A stretch of 64,000 nt of DNA from RH-AL1 sp965198485 (GCA_965198485.1 CBDAPQ010000005.1:2728001-2792000); one strand, 5' to 3'. Positions 32,518 through 42,463 are shown, numbered from the stretch's first letter. Numbers and translations are program-made. The notes: generated from the letters alone by a model not told the origin.

Positions 32518-34809
32518 TTACGGCCGCCGACGCGCCGCCTGCGCCTCGACCACCGCCAGTGCCGTCATGTTGAGGATGCCGCGAGAGGTGGAGGCCGGCG
32601 TCAGGATGTGGGCCGGTTGGGCGGCACCGATCAGGATCGGCCCCACCGGCAGCGCGTCGGCCATCACCTTGGCGAGCTGGAAGGCGATATTGGCCGACTC
32701 GATGTTGGGCATGACCAGGATGTTGGCCTCGCCCTTCAGGCTGGAGCCCGGCAGGATGTGGTCCCGCACATGCTGCAGCAAGGCGGTGTCGGCCTGCATC
32801 TCTCCGTCGACCTCGAGGTCGGGCGCGCTCGCGCGGAGGATGGCCAACGCGTCGCGCATCTTGCAGGCCGACGGCGACTCGTCCGACCCGAAGTCGGAGT
32901 GCGACACCAGCGCGATCTTCGGCTCGAGGCCGAAGCGGCGCACGTGCCACGCCGACATGCGCGCCATCTCGGCGATGTCGGCCGCGCTCGGGTCGTGGCG
33001 CACCTGAGTGTCGGTGATGAATAGCGGCCCCTTGCTAGTGATGAGCATGCTCATCGCCGAGAAGCCGGTCAGGCCCGGCGTCAGGCCGATGATCTCGCGA
33101 ATCGAGCGCAACCGCTTGTGGTAGCCGCCGATGATGCCGCAGATCATGGCGTCGGCGTCGCCGCGCTTCACCGCGATGGCGGCGATGATGGTGGCGTTGG
33201 TGCGCACCAGCAGGCGCGCCGAGGCCGGCGTGATGCCCTGGCGTCCGGCGGCCTCGACGTAGGTCTGGACATAGTCGCGGTAACGCGGATCATCCTCGGG
33301 GTCGATGATGAGGAAGTCCTCGCCCGGACGGATGGTCAGGCCATGGCGGGCGAGCCGCGTCTGGATCACCTCCGGGCGGCCGATCACCATGCATTCGGCG
33401 ATGCCCTCCTCGCGGATGGTCTGGATGGCCGAGAGCACGCGTTCGTCCTCGCCGTCGGCGTAGATCACGCGCTTGGGGTCCTTGCGCGCCGCCTCCATGA
33501 CCGGCTTCATGATGAAGCCGGAGCGGAACACGAAACGCGATAGGCGATCCTGGTAGGCGACGAAATCCTCGATCGGCTTGCGCGCGACGCCCGAGTCCAT
33601 CGCGGCGCGCGCCACCGCCGGTGCGATGCGAAGGATCAGCCGCGGGTCGAACGGCGAGGGGATGAGGTTGTTCTTGCCGTAGAGCCGCGTCTCGCCGCCG
33701 TAGGCCGCCGCCACCGCGTCGGATGGGGGCTCCTGCGCCAGCTTGGCGATGGCGTGGACGGCGGCGAGCTTCATGTCCTCGTTGATCGCCGACGCGGATA
33801 CGTCGAGCGCGCCGCGGAAGATGTAGGGAAAGCACAGCACGTTGTTGACTTGGTTGGGATAGTCCGAACGCCCGGTGCAGATCATCGCGTCGGGGCGCGC
33901 CGCCAGCGCCTCGGCCGGCTCGATTTCGGGGTTGGGGTTGGCCAAGGCCATGATCAGCGGGTTGTCCGCCATCGACGCCAGCATCTCTTTCTTGAGCACG
34001 CCGGCGGCGGAGAGGCCGAGGAAGATGTCGGCGCCGCCGATCACCTCGGCCAAGGTGCGCGCCTGCGTCTCGCGCATGTAGTTCGCCTTGCGCTCGTCCA
34101 TGAGCACCGTGCGGCCCTTGTAGACGACGCCCTCGATGTCGGTGACGAAGATGTTCTCGTGGCGCGCGCCCAGCGTCACCAGCAGGTCGAGGCAGGCCAG
34201 CGCCGCCGCGCCTGCACCGGAGGCGACGATCTTCGCCGTCTCGATCGACTTGCCGGCGAAAGCCAGCGCATTGGTCACCGCGGCCGAGACGATGATGGCG
34301 GTGCCATGCTGGTCGTCGTGGAACACCGGAATCTTCATGCGGCCGCGCAGCACGCGCTCGACCTCGAAGCATTCCGGCGCCTTGATGTCCTCGAGATTGA
34401 TGCCGCCGAAGGTCGGCTCCAGCGCCGCCACCACCTCGATCAGCTTCTTGGGATCGCTGGCGTCGACCTCGATGTCGAAGACGTCGATGCCGGCGAACTT
34501 CTTGAAGAGCACCGCCTTGCCCTCCATCACCGGCTTCGAGGCAAGCGGGCCGATATTGCCGAGGCCGAGCACCGCCGTGCCGTTGGAAAGCACGGCGACG
34601 AGGTTCTGCCGGATCGTCATGTTGTCGGCCTCGGCGGGATCGGCGGCGATCGCGAGGCAGGCGGCGGCAACGCCGGGGGAATAGGCCAGGGCAAGGTCGC
34701 GCTGGGTCGCCAACGGCTTTGTCGGCTGGATCTCGAACTTACCCGGACGAGGCAGGCGATGGTAGGCCAAAGCATCCGACGCGAGATCGGAAGTGATCGA
34801 ATCGGGCAT
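32518..34809 (-). CDS. maeB: NADP-dependent malic enzyme with phosphotransacetylase-like C-terminal domain
   Basis: MaeB oxidatively decarboxylates malate to pyruvate. The 763-aa protein has the malic enzyme half (residues about 1-430; LAYSPGVAAACLAIA, VFHDDQHGTAIIVSAAV, the NADP loop ASGAGAAALACLDLL) and a C-terminal phosphotransacetylase-like half (about 440-760) that is regulatory rather than catalytic in this family. I chose ATG 34809 (MPDSITSDLASDALAYHRLP). It converges with the methyltransferase gene. Confidence 0.96.
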   Translation of the reverse strand: MPDSITSDLASDALAYHRLPRPGKFEIQPTKPLATQRDLALAYSPGVAAACLAIAADPAEADNMTIRQNLVAVLSNGTAVLGLGNIGPLASKPVMEGKAVLFKKFAGIDVFDIEVDASDPKKLIEVVAALEPTFGGINLEDIKAPECFEVERVLRGRMKIPVFHDDQHGTAIIVSAAVTNALAFAGKSIETAKIVASGAGAAALACLDLLVTLGARHENIFVTDIEGVVYKGRTVLMDERKANYMRETQARTLAEVIGGADIFLGLSAAGVLKKEMLASMADNPLIMALANPNPEIEPAEALAARPDAMICTGRSDYPNQVNNVLCFPYIFRGALDVSASAINEDMKLAAVHAIAKLAQEPPSDAVAAAYGGETRLYGKNNLIPSPFDPRLILRIAPAVARAAMDSGVARKPIEDFVAYQDRLSRFVFRSGFIMKPVMEAARKDPKRVIYADGEDERVLSAIQTIREEGIAECMVIGRPEVIQTRLARHGLTIRPGEDFLIIDPEDDPRYRDYVQTYVEAAGRQGITPASARLLVRTNATIIAAIAVKRGDADAMICGIIGGYHKRLRSIREIIGLTPGLTGFSAMSMLITSKGPLFITDTQVRHDPSAADIAEMARMSAWHVRRFGLEPKIALVSHSDFGSDESPSACKMRDALAILRASAPDLEVDGEMQADTALLQHVRDHILPGSSLKGEANILVMPNIESANIAFQLAKVMADALPVGPILIGAAQPAHILTPASTSRGILNMTALAVVEAQAARRRP

Positions 34810-35213
34810 GCGATGCTTTCGCTGTTCGCGGAGCGCGTCACTTAGGTCGCATCGACGCAGACGTCCACGACTCCGTGCGGACCAGGGCACCGTCGCCTCG
34901 GCACGCTGTCGCGTTCCACGAACGAGAACCATCATGAGGATCGACGATCGGTGCCTCGCCAGCGAGATACGGCGCTGCGCATGGGGGATCATGCAACCGG
35001 GGGCGGGCGGCGAAAGAGGCTAACCTTTGCTAATGTAGATCTCGTTCTGCCAACCTAATCGACACTATCCGATCCAACGCCATTTTTAAGCCTTGATTAG
35101 TAAATGAGGATCCGTTCGCATGAGCGTGCTTGTCATCGCGCGATCGTGATTGGAGTAGTCTCCCACAAAGGAGCTTTAATCGCCGCGAATATAGCAACGT
35201 CTCGGGGGAGGCG
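34810..35213. other. intergenic region between maeB and the sulfotransferase-like gene
   Basis: This 404-base stretch has a GC-rich left part next to maeB and an AT-richer right part from about 35020. It must hold the two divergent promoters. I cannot name a specific promoter, RNA or repeat in it. Confidence 0.5.
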
Positions 35214-36206
35214 ATGGGGACAGCTTGCGTGCTTCTGAACGACGGGGGTCGGTCCATCGTCGACCCGCCGACGATCATCGTGTCTGGCGCCGCGCGGAGC
35301 GGAACCTCTATGGTCGCCGCCGCGCTGGACGCCGCCGGCCTCTGGCTCGGTGACAACCTTGATGGCGCCTGTTTCGAGGATGTCGACCTTGCCTTCGCCG
35401 CGGAGCGGAGGCTGCCGCCGCACCGACGGGCGGCAAGGATGGCCAGCGCGCCGCATCTTTGGCGCTCGGCCCTGAAGGGCTTGGACACGACCGGCCTCGC
35501 CGCCGCGCTCGCCGCACGAGATGCACGCCGTGCCGCCTGGGGCTTCAAGCGTCCCAACGTGTTGCAGCGGCTGGGTCGCGACGGTCTCGCGCTGTTCCGC
35601 AACCCGAAGGTTGTCCTCTGCCTTCGCGATCCGATTGCCCTGGCGCAGCGCTCAGTGATCGCCGACGGGGTCTCGATCGGAGAAGCCCTGCGCAACGCTC
35701 GCCGACAGGTCGACGGCGCCATGCGAATGGCGCTCACTCTTGATTGCCCGACCCTGCTCGTCAGCTTCGAGAAGGTGAAGCAAGACCGCGAGGGCTTCCT
35801 CGCCGAGCTGTTCGATTTCTGCGGCCTCGCCGTCGAGCCGTGTCGCTATCCCGACATTCGCGCGAAGATCGAATGTGCGGGCGAGAAGTACAACCGGCTC
35901 GCGTCCGCACCCACCGTCGGCTATCTCGACAAGCCGCTGGGCTGGTCCCTGAGCGGATGGTGCGCGGCGCCGGGCAGCACCGGGCCGAGCGCCATCGATG
36001 TCCTCGCGGACGGGACTAAACTCATCACGACCTTCGCCGACCGTTATCGCCCCGACCTCGTCATCACCGGGTGCCGCTCGGCCTATCGCGGCTTCCAGGT
36101 CGACCTCCGCGAGCTGGGGCTAAGAGGCTCGGAGATCATCGAAGTGGTCCTGTCCGGCTCGGGCACCCGGCTTCATGATAGCGGCTATCAGCTCGCTCCG
36201 GCCTAG
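35214..36206 (+). CDS. sulfotransferase-like protein
   Basis: This 330-aa protein starts at ATG 35214 behind GGGGGAGG. IIVSGAARSGTSMVAAALDAAG resembles the 5'-phosphosulfate loop of PAPS-dependent sulfotransferases, WGFKRPNVLQRLG and LCLRDPIALAQRS fit the 3'-phosphate-binding region, and LVSFEKVKQDREGFLAELFDFCGL is the usual helix downstream. A C-terminal segment of about 100 residues (GWCAAPGSTGPSAIDVLADG) is beta-rich and may bind the acceptor. The acceptor is unknown, and no glycan cluster is nearby. Confidence 0.78.
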   Translation: MGTACVLLNDGGRSIVDPPTIIVSGAARSGTSMVAAALDAAGLWLGDNLDGACFEDVDLAFAAERRLPPHRRAARMASAPHLWRSALKGLDTTGLAAALAARDARRAAWGFKRPNVLQRLGRDGLALFRNPKVVLCLRDPIALAQRSVIADGVSIGEALRNARRQVDGAMRMALTLDCPTLLVSFEKVKQDREGFLAELFDFCGLAVEPCRYPDIRAKIECAGEKYNRLASAPTVGYLDKPLGWSLSGWCAAPGSTGPSAIDVLADGTKLITTFADRYRPDLVITGCRSAYRGFQVDLRELGLRGSEIIEVVLSGSGTRLHDSGYQLAPA

Positions 36207-36207
36207 G

Positions 36208-38745
36208 TTAGCAGGCGACATGCTGTAGGAGGAGCAGTTCACGACCTTCCGGCGAAGTCGCTGGTGCCGAATAGATTGTTCCCGTGATGCCCGCGAAGCT
36301 CTCGATGGAAGCCGGGCGGCCTATCAGCCAGCCTTGCACCTCCTGGCATCCGGCTTCACGCAAAGCCGAAAATTGCGTCTCCGTCTCAACCCCTTCCGCC
36401 ACCACCGGCACGCCTAGACCGCGGGCGAGGCCCAGTACGGCTTGCACGATCGCCATGTCCTGACCGTCCGACGTCGGTATCACACCCGCGACAAAGCTTC
36501 GATCTATCTTGATCTGGTCAAACGGAAAAGCGCGTAACGTCGCAAAAGAAGAGTAGCCTGTCCCGAAATCATCTAAAGATGTCTGGACTCCGAGCGCCCT
36601 CAACCTACTCAGCCCGCAGAGGACTTCGGCAGAGCGGCGGATAAGCACGCCTTCTGTGACCTCCAGGACCAAACGAGCAGGTTCCAAGCCGGTAGAGGCA
36701 AGCACCTGCTCGACCAGCACGGCAAATATCTCGCCCTCTTGCGCCTGCAAGGGTGAGACGTTCACGGCAACTCGCAGCGGGACAGCCCACCGCGCCGCTT
36801 CACGACAAGCCTCCTGCAGCACCCACAAGCCGATGTCCCAAATGGCCCCACAGGCCTCGGCTAGCGGAATGAAACGGTCTGGAGGGATCGTGCCTCGTTG
36901 CGGGTGATCCCAGCGGAGAAGCACCTCGAAGCCTGTAACCCCGCCTTCGCGATCCGCCGAAGATATAGGCTGCCACACGAGATGAAATTCGCCGCGCGCA
37001 GCAGCCTTGTGCAGGTCGTGCTCCAAAGCTCGACGGTCGCGCATCCGACTATCCATGTCCGGATTGAAGACTGCCGCTTGATTTTTGCCCTTCCACTTCG
37101 CCTGGTAGAGGGCGGTATCCGCATTATGCAAAAGTGTTTCGGCATCCTCGCCATGGGTCGGAAACTGCGCGACGCCAATCGAAGCGGTCACTAAACTTCG
37201 TGTTTCTCCGACGCCAATATCGTAAGGTGCGCGGAGCGCTTCCACCAACCTTTCAGCAAGTGTGGTCGCCGTGCCAGACTGCCCTGTCTCCTCGTGAAGC
37301 ACCACGAACTCGTCGCCACCGAGGCGTGCGACTGTGTCGCTCTCCCGGACGCTCAGGCGAAGCCGCGCTGCGACTTCGCAAAGTAGCTTGTCGCCCGCCC
37401 CATGGCCGTACACGTCGTTCACAGCCTTGAAACCGTCTAGGTCGAAGTAAAGTATTGCCAAATGCCCGCCGGCGTCTCTGCTTCGATCGACTGCTTGAGT
37501 AATCCGCTCGTGCAGCAAGGATCGGTTGGCGACTCCGGTTAGCGGGTCATGATGAGCAAGCCTATAGATGCGCTCGGCCGCCATATGATATTCAGTCACG
37601 TCCTGACTTACGCCACGTATGGCAGCGGCACATCCTGAGGCATCCTTCTCGAGGTGCATCTCAGACCAGAACCAGGCGACGCTGCCATTTGGCCGCAGGA
37701 TACGCCATTCCTGTTGCACTGCCGTCTCGCCATTGACCGCACGCGAGAACGCAGCGACGGTGGCCACCCGGTCTTCGGGATGAACAAGGCTTAGCAGGTT
37801 CTCTTCGGACGCAGTGAATGTCTCGCAGTCAGTGCCGAGCAGCTTGTGCAACTCTTCAGGCATAGACATCGCTCCCGCTCCAAGGTCTAACCGCCAGGTG
37901 GCGATACGCGCGATGCGATGCGCATCTCGAAGCTCGGCAGCATGGGCTGCAGTTGCAAGAGCTGCCCTTTCTCGCTCCTGTGCTAGATGTTCTGCCTCGC
38001 GGGCCTGTTCGCCTAAAAGGCGTATGATCTCGTTGCTTTGCAATCCCTCACGTTCATTCAAGAGGTAAGCCCGACGCTGCTCCCGCTCGAGGCGGTGATT
38101 TGCAAGGAGCGTGAACCCACACGTCGTGAGGACTGATGCGCCTATAAGTCCCTTCACGTCGGAGCTCACCCCTCCGAGCAGCGAGAGGTCGATAATATTA
38201 CAAAGTACAACCACCGCCGAAGCGGGAAGCGCAAAGCGGAAGCGCACAGCGGTCACGACGTTGATGTATAACAGCGTAAGTACCGGACTGTAGCGGAAGA
38301 ACATGGCTGCGGGATAGATGCTATGCTGATAGGCAATCATCGGGACGATCAGGCCTACTAAAGCTCCGCCGACCTGTCCCATCTCTCGCTGGAGCATAGG
38401 AGGCTTAGTAAGCGTGTAGAATGTTACGCCGAGGACGACTGGTGTAACAATTGCGAGCTGCCCGATGAGTTCTTTGATCGCAACGTCGGGAAGCAGGCGG
38501 AAGTAGTTGAACAGAAACATGTTACAAAGAATAAAGCCCAAGAAGCCGTAGCGCACGAAGACCCGGCATCGATCCGCGGCGGTTTCCCGCTCGAACTTCG
38601 TCTCCAGATCGGCAGGAAAGCGCAGACGGTATTTCGGTGCGCCTAGCACTTCCTCGATCGCCTCGGCGCGCTGCCGTGCTGTCTGAACACCTGGCCAACC
38701 CCCCAGGACCTTATCAGTCGCGTCGCCCATCTGATCGCTCTGCAA
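36208..38745 (-). CDS. membrane PAS-GGDEF-EAL cyclic-di-GMP enzyme
   Basis: This 845-aa protein has an N-terminal membrane sensor with about five helices (residues 60-215), a coiled linker, a PAS domain (about 270-385), a GGDEF domain and an EAL domain. The cyclase site RLGGDEFVVL is intact, with an inhibitory RxxD site (RESD) five residues before it. The phosphodiesterase keeps FEVLLRWDHP (EVL for EAL), NVSPLQ, LEVTEG, LDDFGTGYSS, IKIDRSF and EGVET, so both activities are possible. I chose the TTG at 38745, seven bases after GGAG; ATG 38730 is the alternative. Its stop is one base from the convergent sulfotransferase stop. Confidence 0.93.
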   Translation of the reverse strand: MQSDQMGDATDKVLGGWPGVQTARQRAEAIEEVLGAPKYRLRFPADLETKFERETAADRCRVFVRYGFLGFILCNMFLFNYFRLLPDVAIKELIGQLAIVTPVVLGVTFYTLTKPPMLQREMGQVGGALVGLIVPMIAYQHSIYPAAMFFRYSPVLTLLYINVVTAVRFRFALPASAVVVLCNIIDLSLLGGVSSDVKGLIGASVLTTCGFTLLANHRLEREQRRAYLLNEREGLQSNEIIRLLGEQAREAEHLAQERERAALATAAHAAELRDAHRIARIATWRLDLGAGAMSMPEELHKLLGTDCETFTASEENLLSLVHPEDRVATVAAFSRAVNGETAVQQEWRILRPNGSVAWFWSEMHLEKDASGCAAAIRGVSQDVTEYHMAAERIYRLAHHDPLTGVANRSLLHERITQAVDRSRDAGGHLAILYFDLDGFKAVNDVYGHGAGDKLLCEVAARLRLSVRESDTVARLGGDEFVVLHEETGQSGTATTLAERLVEALRAPYDIGVGETRSLVTASIGVAQFPTHGEDAETLLHNADTALYQAKWKGKNQAAVFNPDMDSRMRDRRALEHDLHKAAARGEFHLVWQPISSADREGGVTGFEVLLRWDHPQRGTIPPDRFIPLAEACGAIWDIGLWVLQEACREAARWAVPLRVAVNVSPLQAQEGEIFAVLVEQVLASTGLEPARLVLEVTEGVLIRRSAEVLCGLSRLRALGVQTSLDDFGTGYSSFATLRAFPFDQIKIDRSFVAGVIPTSDGQDMAIVQAVLGLARGLGVPVVAEGVETETQFSALREAGCQEVQGWLIGRPASIESFAGITGTIYSAPATSPEGRELLLLQHVAC

Positions 38746-38937
38746 CAGGATGCTCCGAATTTAAAAACATTACGAAATCAGAGTTAATATAATCTGAAGC
38801 CGAGAACTTGTACCCAGTTGCGCCGGCGGGACGGTCGCTACTCAGCCAGGGATATTTGCGTTTATTCTGCACTTAAGATGACATCGCGCACAACCCTGAT
38901 CAATGTTTCAGTTGTTGCGTCTTCGCCCTATTTCTAG

Positions 38938-39418
38938 CTAGATCGGATCGACTAGCGCCTTGCACATCGTGAGGTCGGCGGCGAGGCTTGGCGACAGTCG
39001 CTCGGCCGCCTGCAAGGAGGGTCCGGCGCTCTGCGCATCGAAGCCTTCGTAGCTGCGCATCGCGCTATCGCGGACGCGCCTGTCTCGTCGAAATGGGCGG
39101 CCACGGTGGACGAGAGCAGCGCCGGCCGGGCATGGTCCGCACACCATGGACCTTGGCGAGACGCTCGATGAGTTTCCTGTGCCAGTCTTCGCCCGTGGGC
39201 GCATCCTCGCTGAGGAACCGCAGCACCCGCACCAGCGCCGTCTCAGCCGGAAGTATGACCTGCCTGCGCCGCGTGCATCAAGGCCATGCCGTCCGATAGC
39301 CCGCGTTGCCGGGATCGTCGAAGCGTCCAGAGGCGAAGAGACTCAGCGCATTCGCGAAATGCGGCGAGGCGGCCTCGACGTCCTGCGCGACATCGAGCCA
39401 CCAGCGCGCGTCGCTCAA
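38938..39418 (-). pseudogene. decayed HEPN-type (HepT-like) toxin gene
   Basis: The minus strand can be read in pieces as a HEPN-like protein. It begins with a TTG at 39418 (SDARWWLDVAQDVEAASPHF), continues through NALSLFASGRFDDPGNAGYR, and then needs a frame change before ETALVRVLRFLSEDAPTGED and WHRKLIERLAK; a final piece in another frame gives RSYEGFDAQSAGPSLQAAE. Frameshifts and an internal stop break it. The TTG overlaps the nucleotidyltransferase stop, so the pair was once coupled. It is the partner of the pseudogene at 39415-39741. Confidence 0.72.
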
Positions 39419-39741
39419 GGAATGATGCGTCCGTCCGCCGCACCCGCAGCATGAGCGCTGGCGAGGCCTCGTCGGCCAGCTGCACGTCGGCGATGATCTC
39501 GTGACGTTCGCACGCCACCTCTGCCGCCAGACGCGCCGGCCGAAACCGATCTTACGGCTCCTCGATCAGCAGGTCGAAATCGCTCCTTGCGCAAGTTCAC
39601 CACGCGCCACTGAGCCGAAGATGGTGAAGCGCACGTCGAACTCGCGAGCATAGGCGGCAAGCTCTCGCGCCACGACCTCGGCAGCCGCCTTGAGGCGCGC
39701 AATCTCCCAGCCCGGCGCTCGGCGATGGTCACGATAGACAT
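39415..39741 (-). pseudogene. decayed MNT-type nucleotidyltransferase (antitoxin) gene
   Basis: The ATG at 39741 has a strong ribosome-binding site (GAGGAGGAG) and begins MSIVTIAERRAG. After a frame shift the sequence gives VARELAAYAREFDVRFTIFG then SVARGEL, with the GS motif of minimal nucleotidyltransferases, and after another shift SDFDLLIEEP, the D-x-D motif, followed by a stop. CERHEIIADVQLADEAS and ADGRIIP end it. Several frameshifts make it non-functional. In intact MNT-HEPN systems this enzyme AMPylates the HEPN toxin. Confidence 0.75.
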
Positions 39742-40090
39742 CGCTCCTCCTCGCTCATCCTCACCTTGATTGGCCTTCGTCGCAACGGCGAGCTGTGCAG
39801 GCAATCCGTCACGAAGTTCTGCAAAGCGCACGTTTGTCGCCGTGCTCGCGTCCCCGCGTGCGGCAGGTCTCTCAAACCGCGAGATCTGGCCGCTCTCGAG
39901 CCAGGCAGCTTCGCACCGAACTCGCGAACGCCTTGCCGTTCTGTCCGACGTCCTGCCCGTAGGTCATAGACTGCGCTTCGACCGGTTCGACCTCCGCCTC
40001 GTCGGTTGGCTCCACGGCGGCTAAGCCGATGGCCGGCGAGACGAGCAGCGCCACGGCCGGCGTGAGCCGCGCCGGGTCGACCTCGGAAGC
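39742..40090. other. intergenic region upstream of the decayed pair and after ispG
   Basis: This 349-base stretch contains the ribosome-binding site of the decayed nucleotidyltransferase and a 60-codon minus-strand frame (39872-40054) whose start looks like a signal sequence (ALLVSPAIGLAAVEP). No homologue can be named for that frame, so I leave it unannotated. No hairpin follows the ispG stop that I can see. Confidence 0.45.
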
Positions 40091-41452
40091 CTATTCCGCA
40101 GCGGCATGGGTCGCTGCTCCGGCTCCGACACCGAAGCGCTTGTCGATATACTGCTCGACGAGCACCTTGAAGTCGGCGGCGATGTTGGGGCCGCGCAGCG
40201 TCATCGCCTTCTTGCCGTCGATGAAGATCGGCGCGGCCGGCGTCTCGCCGGTGCCCGGCAGCGAGATGCCGATGTCGGCGTGCTTCGACTCGCCGGGACC
40301 GTTGACGATGCAGCCCATCACGGCGACGTTGAGGACCTCGACGCCGGGGTAGCGCGTCTTCCACTCCGGCATCGATCTCACGATGTCGTCCTGGATGTCG
40401 CGCGCGAGTTCCTGGAACACGGTCGAGGTGGTGCGGCCGCAGCCCGGGCACGCCGCGACCTGCGGGACGAAGGTGCGAAAGCCCATCGTCTGCAGGATCT
40501 CCTGCGCGACCTTGACCTCGGTGGTGCGATCACCGCCCGGCTCTGGCGTCAGCGACACACGGATCGTATCGCCGATGCCTTCCTGCAGCAGGATGCCGAG
40601 TGCGGCGGAGGAGGCGACGATGCCCTTCGAGCCCATGCCGGCTTCGGTCAGGCCGAGGTGCAGGGCATAGTCGCAGCGCGCCGCCAGCATCTTGTAGACG
40701 GCGATGAGCTGTTGCACCGCCGAGACCTTCGCCGACAGGATGATCCGATCCTTCGCCAGGCCGAGCTCCTCGGCGCGCTGCGCCGAGAGCAGCGCCGACT
40801 GCAGCATGGCCTCGCGCGTCACCGCGCCCATGTCCCTGGGCTGGGCGAGCTCGGCGTTCCCGTCCATGAGGTGGGTGAGCAGCTCCTGGTCGAGCGAGCC
40901 CCAGTTGGCGCCGATGCGCACGGTCTTGCCGTATTGGATCGCCTTCTCGACGATGGTCGAGAACTGCGTGTCGCGCTTGTCCTTGAAGCCGACGTTGCCC
41001 GGATTGATGCGGTACTTGTCGAGCGCCTCGGCGCAGGCCGGATGATCGGTCAGTAGCTTGTGGCCGATGTAATGGAAGTCGCCGATCAGCGGCACGTGGC
41101 AGCCGATCTTGGCGAGGCGCTCCTTGATCCTGGGCACGGCGGCGGCGGCCTCGTCGCGGTCCACCGTGATGCGCACCATCTCCGAGCCGGCGCGTGCGAG
41201 GTTGGCGACCTGGCGCACGGTAGCGTCGATATCGGCCGTGTCGGTGTTGGTCATCGACTGCACGACGATCGGCGCGCCGCCGCCGACCGTAACCGCGCCC
41301 TCGCCCCGCCCGACGACGACCGCGACGGTGCGACGGCGCGCGAGGAGGGCCGCACCGAACTCGTCGGGCTGCTCGCTCGCGGGCAACGTCTCGCCCGGCT
41401 CGGCTTCGACGTGGCGGCTGATCATTGCATCGACAGAGTCGGAAACGGTCAT
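40091..41452 (-). CDS. ispG: 4-hydroxy-3-methylbut-2-en-1-yl diphosphate synthase
   Basis: IspG catalyses the sixth step of the MEP isoprenoid pathway with a [4Fe-4S] cluster. The 453-aa protein has VQSMTNTDTADIDATVRQV, PLIGDFHYIGHKL and the cluster ligands in ACPGCGRTTS and GCIVNGPGESKHADIG. An N-terminal extension of about 40 residues before RRRTVAVVVG is usual in Hyphomicrobiales. It supplies precursors for the polyprenyl synthase at 30256-31269. Confidence 0.96.
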   Translation of the reverse strand: MTVSDSVDAMISRHVEAEPGETLPASEQPDEFGAALLARRRTVAVVVGRGEGAVTVGGGAPIVVQSMTNTDTADIDATVRQVANLARAGSEMVRITVDRDEAAAAVPRIKERLAKIGCHVPLIGDFHYIGHKLLTDHPACAEALDKYRINPGNVGFKDKRDTQFSTIVEKAIQYGKTVRIGANWGSLDQELLTHLMDGNAELAQPRDMGAVTREAMLQSALLSAQRAEELGLAKDRIILSAKVSAVQQLIAVYKMLAARCDYALHLGLTEAGMGSKGIVASSAALGILLQEGIGDTIRVSLTPEPGGDRTTEVKVAQEILQTMGFRTFVPQVAACPGCGRTTSTVFQELARDIQDDIVRSMPEWKTRYPGVEVLNVAVMGCIVNGPGESKHADIGISLPGTGETPAAPIFIDGKKAMTLRGPNIAADFKVLVEQYIDKRFGVGAGAATHAAAE

Positions 41453-41761
41453 GGGAACCCGTGGTCTCGGCTGGCTCGCCGTTCGACGAAGCGTTTACCG
41501 CATATGGCCGCGGGACGAAAGACGCGCGGCCTCGGCTCCGTCGCGCGGCCTCATCTGCGGTCTAGATCTTTTGTATGAATGTCCGCGGCTCCTCGGCTCG
41601 CTATGGTGACGCAGTAGAACAGCGGCGAGACCGGCCGATCAGGTGCGCGTGATAAACGAACCCTGACCGGTTCATTCACAACAGGTTAACGCGACGTGAC
41701 CGAAGGCTAGGGCACGAAAGTCGAACCTCGACTTGCCGGAGGGGTGAGCTTGGAGGACACG
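41453..41761. other. divergent promoter region of ispG and the response regulator
   Basis: This 309-base stretch lies between two outward-facing genes. It includes ACCGGTTCATTCACAACAGG about 90 bases before the regulator start and the ribosome-binding site TTGGAGGA at 41749. I cannot assign a defined promoter or small RNA. Confidence 0.45.
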
Positions 41762-42463
41762 ATGACATTGGTGCTCGAGGAACACACGCAGCATGCTGCC
41801 GATACCACCCACATCATCATCGCCGATGACCATCCTCTCGTGCGCGGTGCGCTGCGGCAGGCCCTGACCTCGGCGCTCGGCGTGACCGCCATCCGCGAGG
41901 CCGGCGATCTGGCCTCGCTCAGCAAGGCTCTGGCTTCGGACGAGCCCGTCGACCTGGTTCTGCTCGATCTGGCCATCCCCGGCGTCAGCGGCTTCTCCGG
42001 GCTGCTCTACCTGCGCTCGCAGCATCCCGAGATCCCCGTCGTGGTGGTTTCCGCCTCCGAGGATCGCGCGGTGATGCGTCGCTGCATCGAGGTCGGCGCT
42101 GCCGGCTTCATCCCCAAGAGCACCGATATGGCCGAGATGCGCCAGGCCATCCGCATGGTGCTCGACGGCGAGATCTGGACGCCGCCCGACCTCGATACGG
42201 TGTTGCCGCCCGATGCCGTGGTCGCCGACATGATGCGCCGGCTCTCCAACCTCACGCCGCAGCAGCTTCGCGTGCTGATGATGCTCTCGCAGGGGCTGCT
42301 CAACAAGCAGATCGCCTTCGAACTTAAGGTCAGCGAGGCGACGGTGAAGGCGCATGTCTCGGCCATCCTGCAGAAACTCGGCGTCGACAGCCGCACTCAG
42401 GCGGTGATCGCCGTCTCGAAGATCGACCAGGGGCAATTCAAGAAGCAGGCGGCGGCCTCGTAG
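41762..42463 (+). CDS. NarL/LuxR-family response regulator
   Basis: This 233-aa regulator has a receiver domain (IIIADDHPLVRGALRQAL; phospho-acceptor aspartate in LVLLDLAIPG; threonine/serine in VVVSASED; lysine in GFIPKS) and a C-terminal LuxR helix-turn-helix (LTPQQLRVLMMLSQGLLNKQ then IAFELKVSEATVKAHVSAIL). I chose ATG 41762, preceded by TTGGAGGACACG. No cognate kinase is adjacent; the hybrid kinase at 51293 ends in its own receiver and HPt and could signal to any such regulator. Confidence 0.93.
   Translation: MTLVLEEHTQHAADTTHIIIADDHPLVRGALRQALTSALGVTAIREAGDLASLSKALASDEPVDLVLLDLAIPGVSGFSGLLYLRSQHPEIPVVVVSASEDRAVMRRCIEVGAAGFIPKSTDMAEMRQAIRMVLDGEIWTPPDLDTVLPPDAVVADMMRRLSNLTPQQLRVLMMLSQGLLNKQIAFELKVSEATVKAHVSAILQKLGVDSRTQAVIAVSKIDQGQFKKQAAAS

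Noticed and set aside
39872..40054. 60-codon minus-strand frame with a signal-like start after ispG
   Set aside because: Starts at GTG, has no recognisable domain and sits between ispG and a decayed gene; support is too weak.
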